Below the pieces are notes generated by a model. The model searched no databases and had not been told where the DNA came from. It saw only the letters and a list, made by a program, of their open reading frames with translations. From positions 1 through 6,948 of the forward strand of contig CAZPSA010000058.1 of NCBI GenBank assembly GCA_964589375.1: a stretch of 6,948 nucleotides of DNA. Direction: 5' to 3'. The position numbers were made by a program, and so were the translations under genes. How positions within the stretch are numbered: position 1 is the first letter of the stretch; every line of letters starts with the position of its first letter. Positions 1 to 4,240 of the stretch are shown piece by piece. Origin of the DNA: CAG-533 sp964589375. Lineage in GTDB: Bacteria; Bacillota_I; Bacilli_A; RF39; UBA660.

Positions 1-421
1 ATAAATCACCTAAAGCTGGATATTCAATTAAAGTAGCGTTTGACTTATCATTATTAATCATTTTTTCATCATCATATAATTTAATATATTTTTTCTCATT
101 TGGAAGATTATCATCACTTAAAGACAAATTAGTTTCTGGATCAACTAAAGTGTCTAAACTAAGTAGTCCTGTATCAGCAAGCCGAGAAATACTTATTATA
201 TTATATCCGTTTATTTCATCTTTGGCATATATTTCTGCCGCAGGATTAGCTGCCATATATACATTAGCCGCCGACTTAACTTTATTAACAAATTCATTAT
301 ATTCTTTAGCTTTTTGCTCTTTTAAATTACCATTAACATTTAAAATAATAATTACTGCAAGTACAGCAAGAAGCCCCACAGATACCAAAAGTTCAACTAA
401 AGTAAAACCATTTTTTTTCAT
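1..421 (-). CDS. Prepilin-like surface protein, N-terminal 140 residues (3' end outside window)
   Basis: The gene starts at ATG 421 and is still open at base 1. The protein begins MKKNGFTLVELLVSVG, a class III prepilin signal: a short basic leader, cleavage after Gly5, mature Phe, Glu at mature position 5, then a hydrophobic helix to about residue 28. Family knowledge says a prepilin peptidase cuts and N-methylates it and the helix packs into a pilus or pseudopilus. The continuation, KVKSAANVYMAANP and later YIKLYDDEK and NNDKSNATLIEYP, matches the 506-residue prepilin at 620-2140 almost position for position; by eye more than half of the residues are identical, so the two are tandem paralogues. 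The ribosome binding site is poor (AGAG about 10 bases before ATG), but the start is fixed by the prepilin leader. A strong extended -10 lies just upstream. Its C-terminal modules cannot be seen. It may be a pilin, pseudopilin or pilin-anchored adhesin. Confidence 0.9.
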   Translation of the reverse strand, partial: MKKNGFTLVELLVSVGLLAVLAVIIILNVNGNLKEQKAKEYNEFVNKVKSAANVYMAANPAAEIYAKDEINGYNIISISRLADTGLLSLDTLVDPETNLSLSDDNLPNEKKYIKLYDDEKMINNDKSNATLIEYPALGDL

Positions 422-446
422 TTATCATCAGCTCTATTCTTTCTAA

Positions 447-475
447 ATTATACCAAACCAATAAAAAAATAGAAA
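447..475 (-). promoter_or_regulatory. Extended -10 promoter for the first prepilin gene
   Basis: Read on the minus strand there is TATAAT (452-447) preceded by TGG, a perfect extended -10 (TGnTATAAT). TTTCTA (475-470) lies in the -35 position with a 17-base spacer. Predicted transcription would begin near 440, leaving a leader of about 20 bases before ATG 421. The -35 is far from TTGACA, but the 12-mer ACTTTCTATTTT that contains it recurs at the same spacing upstream of the 255-residue membrane protein gene, which supports it as a genuine element. The -35 overlaps the terminator-like hairpin. Confidence 0.65.
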
Positions 476-508
476 GTACTTTTACCTGTTTTTGTACTTT
501 CTATTTTT
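465..508 (-). terminator. Probable intrinsic terminator after the 506-residue prepilin gene
   Basis: This is a perfect 15-bp inverted repeat: arms 465-479 and 494-508 with a 14-base loop. On the minus strand the second arm ends in a run of T that continues to 463, giving a hairpin plus U-tract. It lies 112 bases beyond the stop codon at 620, in the right orientation to end that transcript. The stem is AT-rich (GTAC plus A/T), so it is weaker than a typical GC stem. Each arm contains the ACTTTCTATTTT promoter element, so the repeat could instead be, or also act as, a divergent promoter or operator. Confidence 0.6.
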
Positions 509-619
509 AAAATTACTTTGTTATATTGCAAAATAATGCAATTGACAATAAGTTTTAAGCAAATAAAACATATTATTAATTACTGTGAAATGGAAAATCT
601 TGTTAAGGGATTTTAAATT

Positions 620-2140
620 TTAACTATCAGCTCTTGACTTATCACAGTACTCACTATGATGTGTCCAGCTATACCATAATCCATCAACAGGATTTTGCCA
701 ACCTCCAGAAAAATAGCCTACTTGTTTGTATTCACAATAACACACTGGGGCATAATATCCACAATTATCATAACTACCCCAATGAGGCTCATTTAATAAA
801 GTATAATATTCTGAGCAATACCTTACAAGCGTACCAGTATTGCAAGATTTTTTTGTTTTCGTTGTTTCACCGCATAAAATATTATTATCATAAATAGATA
901 CTATCTTTGTGGTTTCTGTCTTTGTTCCACTTCCACATGAAGCTGAGCAAGCTGAACTTGTGATTATTTTTTTAATGCTATCACTATCACAACAATTCTT
1001 ATCTGCATTACAACTAGCTGTTATATTTTGGCTACCGCAGTCTTTACTTTCAATATATTTATCCGTAATGCTTCTTGTTTTCTTACAAGTTGGCACATTA
1101 CCATCTTTTACGCATTTAGCTGAGCAAGCATTAACACAATCACTCATCTTACCTTCTTTGGTATAAGAACAAGCTTTATATACCTGATATTCTTTACTTA
1201 AAATAGCAATCTTACTTTCATCTTCCTCTGCCACTTCATTTTTGGCAAATGCATAATACGTTATTTTATTTCCACTATAATTAGTAATATCTAACTTAAC
1301 ATTTTCTTCTTTATAAATGCTATTATAATCCTTCCAAACACATGACTTCATATTATTACTAGTTTGTAAACAAAATTTAATATCACTATTATAAACATCA
1401 GTTAATTTAAGTTCTAAGTTAATTGTATTTAGCTTAAATATTTGATCATTATTTGTAGATACTAAATTTAAATAATCTATCTTTGGTCCTTTATTTTTCT
1501 TCCATTTAGCATATAAAGTTACATTTTTATCAGTCTTATAGTATTTTCCCTCACTATATGTTATTGGTTTAGTAAGTTCTTGATCTTCATACCATTCAAT
1601 AAAGTCAGCATTATCATCAGTCGGTTTACATAAAGTAACATTCTTTAAAACACCAACTTTTTCCTTTTTACAAGTACTACCAAATCCATTCATAACATAA
1701 CTAATATATACTTGAAATTCATTCATATTATTAACGGGATACTCAATTAATGTCGCATTAGATTTATCATTATTAACTTTTTCATCATCATAAACTTTAA
1801 TATATCTTTTAGGATTATTTTCTTCTAAATACTTTAAAGCTTTTTGACTTTCGGGGTCAATTAATGTACTTGTACTTATTAGTCCAGCAGCTTCTAAATC
1901 ATCTACTGTAATAATATAATACTTATCCATTTTAGCGTATTTTTCTACAACTGGATTAGCCGCAATAAATACATTAGCCGCTGATTTAACTTTATCTACA
2001 AAAGTCTGATAATTTTCATCGTTGGATTTTTTTAAATTATTATTAACATTTAAAATAATTATTGCTGAAAGGACGCTTAAAATTCCAATTGTAACTATTA
2101 TTTCTATTAAAGTAAAACCCCTACTTTTTATTCTTACCAT
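620..2140 (-). CDS. Long multidomain prepilin-like adhesin with Cys-rich TSP1-like C-terminus
   Basis: The 506-residue protein opens with a class III prepilin leader, R-G8|FTLIE, with Glu at mature position 5 and a hydrophobic helix at 9-30. A pilin-like N-terminal region shared with the neighbouring prepilin runs to about residue 135. Then come an InlB/Listeria-Bacteroides-type repeat (about 165-214, FIEWYEDQELT ending VTLYAKWKK), an Ig-like segment (about 215-320, with Cys257 and Cys267), and a Cys-rich tail with 18 Cys between 324 and 499. The tail includes a thrombospondin type 1-like CSASCGSGTKT at 398-408, without the usual Trp residues. The likely role is a pilin-anchored extracellular adhesin, perhaps a tip subunit, with disulfide-stabilised modules. 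It is far longer than ordinary pilins (about 130-180 residues). Its start lies 22 bp after the membrane-protein stop, so the two genes are probably co-transcribed. GGGTG seven bases before ATG is a weak ribosome binding site. Adhesin function is inference. Confidence 0.88.
   Translation of the reverse strand: MVRIKSRGFTLIEIIVTIGILSVLSAIIILNVNNNLKKSNDENYQTFVDKVKSAANVFIAANPVVEKYAKMDKYYIITVDDLEAAGLISTSTLIDPESQKALKYLEENNPKRYIKVYDDEKVNNDKSNATLIEYPVNNMNEFQVYISYVMNGFGSTCKKEKVGVLKNVTLCKPTDDNADFIEWYEDQELTKPITYSEGKYYKTDKNVTLYAKWKKNKGPKIDYLNLVSTNNDQIFKLNTINLELKLTDVYNSDIKFCLQTSNNMKSCVWKDYNSIYKEENVKLDITNYSGNKITYYAFAKNEVAEEDESKIAILSKEYQVYKACSYTKEGKMSDCVNACSAKCVKDGNVPTCKKTRSITDKYIESKDCGSQNITASCNADKNCCDSDSIKKIITSSACSASCGSGTKTETTKIVSIYDNNILCGETTKTKKSCNTGTLVRYCSEYYTLLNEPHWGSYDNCGYYAPVCYCEYKQVGYFSGGWQNPVDGLWYSWTHHSEYCDKSRADS
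821..964 (-). other. Thrombospondin type 1-like Cys motif inside the long prepilin
   Basis: Residues about 393-440 carry CSASCGSGTKT, then LCGETTKTKKSC, in the CSxxCGxG order typical of TSP1 repeats, with downstream Cys residues that could close the fold. The tryptophan ladder residues are absent, so this is a TSP1-like segment rather than a canonical repeat. Confidence 0.45.
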
Positions 2141-2162
2141 AGTCTCACACCCATTTATTAAA

Positions 2163-2930
2163 TTATACTTCTTTAACTAATTCTGCATTTTTAAATTTAA
2201 AATTATCATTACCATCATTGACAAATGTATAACGATATCTAGCAAAAAGGGAAGATTTATCATATACTTCATCTTCTTTACAAATAAAGCTATCACTATT
2301 CTTATTCTTATAAGCAAAATGGTTCTTGTCTAAATAATAAACTATATAGTCAAATGTAACAATATCTTTATTTGAGGTTGATCTAATTAATAAGTAATTT
2401 GTTGTATTATTACAGCTATCATTTTCGGTAATTGTATAAGAACTAGTATAAACATCATTATTTAATCTATATATATTATTGCCAATTACAAAGCTCTTTA
2501 ATTTAACAAAATCATTGTTAAAAACCAATTGATAGGCATTTTCTAAATCACTTACTTTAATTATTTCTTCATATTCATTTTCATTTATTTCAAGTTCTTC
2601 ATTTAAACTATCATACTTTTTAATTATTTTATTTTCTAATTTTAAATAATTATATATTATATTGTATTTAAAGTTTTCATCTAATTTTTCTTCAGTTATA
2701 ATATTCGTATCAAAATCTAAATAATATCCATTATTACACTTACCAAAAGATGATGTCATTTTAATTAATTTATTTGTTACATCTGAATAATCTTTTTCAT
2801 GATTAATTACTTTTTCTTTGTTATTTAATCTTTTATTATTAAAATAAGCAAAACATAATCCTAATAAAACACCAAGGATCATAATTGTTAATACTATTAT
2901 TTTTATTTTTTTTTGAATTTTTTTCTTCAT
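2163..2930 (-). CDS. Single-span membrane protein of unknown function, paired with the prepilin gene
   Basis: I do not recognise a family. The 255-residue protein has a Lys-rich N-terminus (MKKKIQKKIK), one strong hydrophobic segment at about 11-30, and a polar extracellular region of about 225 residues rich in Asn, Asp, Lys and Tyr, with Cys65, Cys173 and Cys217. Cys26 sits inside the hydrophobic segment, but the preceding residues (G-L) do not make a lipobox, so a membrane-anchored rather than lipidated protein is most likely. An in-frame TTG at 2951 exists, but ATG 2930 is chosen because AGAGG lies seven bases before it. An extended -10 promoter precedes the gene, and the stop is 22 bp before the prepilin start; the stop and the base after it spell TATAAT by chance. 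Position suggests a partner of the prepilin system, such as an assembly or minor component; this is inference from context only. Confidence 0.82.
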   Translation of the reverse strand: MKKKIQKKIKIIVLTIMILGVLLGLCFAYFNNKRLNNKEKVINHEKDYSDVTNKLIKMTSSFGKCNNGYYLDFDTNIITEEKLDENFKYNIIYNYLKLENKIIKKYDSLNEELEINENEYEEIIKVSDLENAYQLVFNNDFVKLKSFVIGNNIYRLNNDVYTSSYTITENDSCNNTTNYLLIRSTSNKDIVTFDYIVYYLDKNHFAYKNKNSDSFICKEDEVYDKSSLFARYRYTFVNDGNDNFKFKNAELVKEV

Positions 2931-2937
2931 CTTCTTA

Positions 2938-2942
2938 CCTCT
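2938..2942 (-). promoter_or_regulatory. Ribosome binding site deciding the start of the membrane protein
   Basis: AGAGG is followed by seven bases and ATG at 2930. It lies downstream of an in-frame TTG at 2951 and therefore rules in favour of the shorter 255-residue product. Confidence 0.75.
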
Positions 2943-2955
2943 TAATAACAATTTA

Positions 2956-2984
2956 ATTATAACAAATACATATTAAAATAGAAA
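2956..2984 (-). promoter_or_regulatory. Extended -10 promoter for the membrane protein and long prepilin
   Basis: The minus strand reads TGT then TATAAT (2961-2956), a perfect extended -10, with TTTCTA (2984-2979) 17 bases upstream. The 12-mer ACTTTCTATTTT (2986-2975), the TTTG before the -10 and the TATAATT itself coincide in register with the promoter at 447-475. No hairpin terminator is seen between the HipA-like stop (2999) and this promoter, so read-through from the kinase gene is also possible. Confidence 0.7.
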
Positions 2985-2998
2985 GTTATGTTTTTAAA

Positions 2999-3838
2999 TT
3001 AATATGTTCTATTTAGTAAATCTATTCTTTTTAAGCTTGCTTCTATCATTTCCCTATTTTGTTTTAGTCCATCTTTAAGCATAGCTTTAATTGTTGGAGA
3101 GATTTTTCCTTGAATTTTCATTTCAACTCTCGCGATGACTTTTTCAATGTTTTCATCGGAAATAATCCATAGTTTACTTCTTAGTCTTTCTGTATATCTA
3201 TCATCACTTTCTTCTAAGAATTGATTTAAGGCATTGCCTCTTGGAATTGTAAAAACACCTTTTTCTTCATGAGATACATTTAATCCATATGACTGTTTAT
3301 TAATGCAACCTTTTATATCTAGTATTGCATAGTTATCATATAATGGGGCTAAATGAGTACCGTCTTTATTTTCTACTATACCATAATTAGATTGGTGTCT
3401 ATCTTTATTAGATATTAAGACATCAAATAAAAACATATTTACTATTTCATCCATTAAAACCGCAATAATATCATAGTCCATTCCCATTCTAAGGAATGCA
3501 CTCCAAATATCTTCTAAACTATTATGAGAACGCTCTTTAACAATGGCTCCTAAACTAGTAAATATATCCCCTTCTTTTAGGATATCTTCACTTATTACTA
3601 TTTCTTTACCTTGTATTAAAGCAATATCATATTTAGCACATTTAATTCCAAAATCATGAGCTAATTCTTCTGCGATAAGTTCATTGTATTTTTTTAAATA
3701 GTCAACGTATTTGTAGTAATATTTAGTCCCCTGATATCTAAAGCCAAAACTTCTAAAATCATTTTCAAATTCAATACCAGGTATATCTTCAATAAGAATA
3801 AAGCCATCTTTATTGCGATATGCATTAAATTCTTCCAT
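2999..3838 (-). CDS. HipA-like serine/threonine kinase domain protein (stand-alone)
   Basis: This 279-residue protein looks like the C-terminal kinase part of the HipA superfamily. Visible landmarks are a candidate ATP-binding Lys43 in YYYKY, a helix resembling the HipA region after that lysine (NELIAEELAHDFGI, 52-65), the catalytic loop SNKDRHQSNYG (143-153) with Asp146 and Asn151, and the metal-binding APLYDN with Asp168. In characterised relatives (HipA, HipT, CtkA) this fold phosphorylates a protein Ser/Thr, for example glutamyl-tRNA synthetase for E. coli HipA. The substrate here is unknown. The N-terminal HipA_N-type domain is missing and no HipB-like helix-turn-helix gene adjoins it. 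ATG 3838 is preferred over 3868 because GGAGG lies seven bases upstream and the 3868 start falls within the -10 region. It is flanked by surface-protein genes in the same direction, with no clear functional link. Superfamily assignment is firm; toxin activity is not shown. Confidence 0.82.
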   Translation of the reverse strand: MEEFNAYRNKDGFILIEDIPGIEFENDFRSFGFRYQGTKYYYKYVDYLKKYNELIAEELAHDFGIKCAKYDIALIQGKEIVISEDILKEGDIFTSLGAIVKERSHNSLEDIWSAFLRMGMDYDIIAVLMDEIVNMFLFDVLISNKDRHQSNYGIVENKDGTHLAPLYDNYAILDIKGCINKQSYGLNVSHEEKGVFTIPRGNALNQFLEESDDRYTERLRSKLWIISDENIEKVIARVEMKIQGKISPTIKAMLKDGLKQNREMIEASLKRIDLLNRTY

Positions 3839-3845
3839 TTTTATA

Positions 3846-3850
3846 CCTCC
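3846..3850 (-). promoter_or_regulatory. Strong ribosome binding site of the HipA-like gene
   Basis: GGAGG sits seven bases before ATG 3838. It is the best Shine-Dalgarno sequence in the window and sets the start ten codons inside the longest open frame. Confidence 0.85.
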
Positions 3851-3859
3851 AATAAGTTT

Positions 3860-3872
3860 ATTATACATTATA
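3860..3872 (-). promoter_or_regulatory. Overlapping candidate -10 boxes for the HipA-like gene
   Basis: Two TATAAT hexamers occur on the minus strand one base apart, at 3872-3867 and 3865-3860. Either would place the transcription start about 10-25 bases before ATG 3838. No good -35 is seen at 16-18 bases upstream (AATGGT or TTTTTA), and the 12-mer of the two surface-gene promoters is absent, so this gene seems to be controlled separately. Confidence 0.45.
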
Positions 3873-4016
3873 AGTCCAAGAATAAAAATACCATTTGTAA
3901 AAACAATATTTTTAGAGGCTTAAATAATATTATTCTATGTATATAATTAGATTGAGTTAGACAATGACTTTTTAGCAAAAGATACAGCTTTCTTTCTGAT
4001 ACTTTTTATAAAAATA

Positions 4017-4051
4017 TAAAAGAGCATCATCATACCAATAATACTCTTTTA
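4017..4051 (-). terminator. Probable terminator after the large glycine-rich surface protein
   Basis: Arms 4017-4024 (TAAAAGAG) and 4044-4051 (CTCTTTTA) pair perfectly over 8 bp around a 19-base loop. On the minus strand the hairpin is followed by TATTTTTA, a T-rich tail. It lies about 190 bases past the stop at 4241, farther than usual, and the stem is weak, so the assignment is tentative. Confidence 0.4.
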
Positions 4052-4240
4052 CTCTTAAAATTGATAGAACAACCTTTATAATAATATTATTTTTGAAAAA
4101 ATAAAATGATCCGTTCTATAAATAAATTACACAACAATTAATTTGATATTGTAACTGGTTAAGTGAATTTGTTAATTAGTTTATTGATAAATTTTTTATT
4201 TCTAATTAAACATCTACTGCAAAGAAATTATGGATATCTC

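Larger units (their letters stand above)
3839..4240. other. 402-bp intergenic region between the kinase and the large surface protein
   Basis: This very AT-rich stretch contains the kinase start signals at its left end and a terminator-like hairpin at 4017-4051. It also holds a 12-bp palindrome TTTTTATAAAAA (4003-4014), a spaced inverted repeat ATAGAAC/GTTCTAT (4064-4070 and 4113-4119), and a possible 28-codon minus-strand reading frame (3947-4033). No tRNA, rRNA or recognisable riboswitch is seen. The roughly 120 bases at 4120-4240 hold nothing I can name. Confidence 0.5.

Noticed and set aside
594..614. Small hairpin AAAATC/GATTTT just past the long prepilin stop
   Set aside because: A 6-bp AT stem with no T-tract after it; the 465-508 repeat is a far better terminator.
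427..636. Shared AGAGCTGAT before the left-hand prepilin and at the end of the long prepilin gene
   Set aside because: Nine bases only and no further similarity on either side; it could be a trace of duplication, but chance is as likely.
150..1166. Plus-strand open frames at 150-446, 634-897 and 909-1166
   Set aside because: They lie opposite well-supported prepilin genes and show no protein family features or start signals.
2162..2167. TATAAT just upstream of the long prepilin gene
   Set aside because: It is formed by the Val codon and TAA stop of the preceding gene plus the next base; no -35 is found (AAATGC at the right distance), so co-transcription is the better explanation.
2853..2855. 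Cys26 of the membrane protein as a lipoprotein cysteine
   Set aside because: The residues before it are Gly-Leu with Leu at -1; a lipobox needs Gly, Ala or Ser there, and the cysteine lies inside a longer hydrophobic span.
4064..4119. Inverted repeat ATAGAAC/GTTCTAT flanking a 42-base AT-rich segment
   Set aside because: Only 7 bp with a long spacer; no transposase, target duplication or known site accompanies it.
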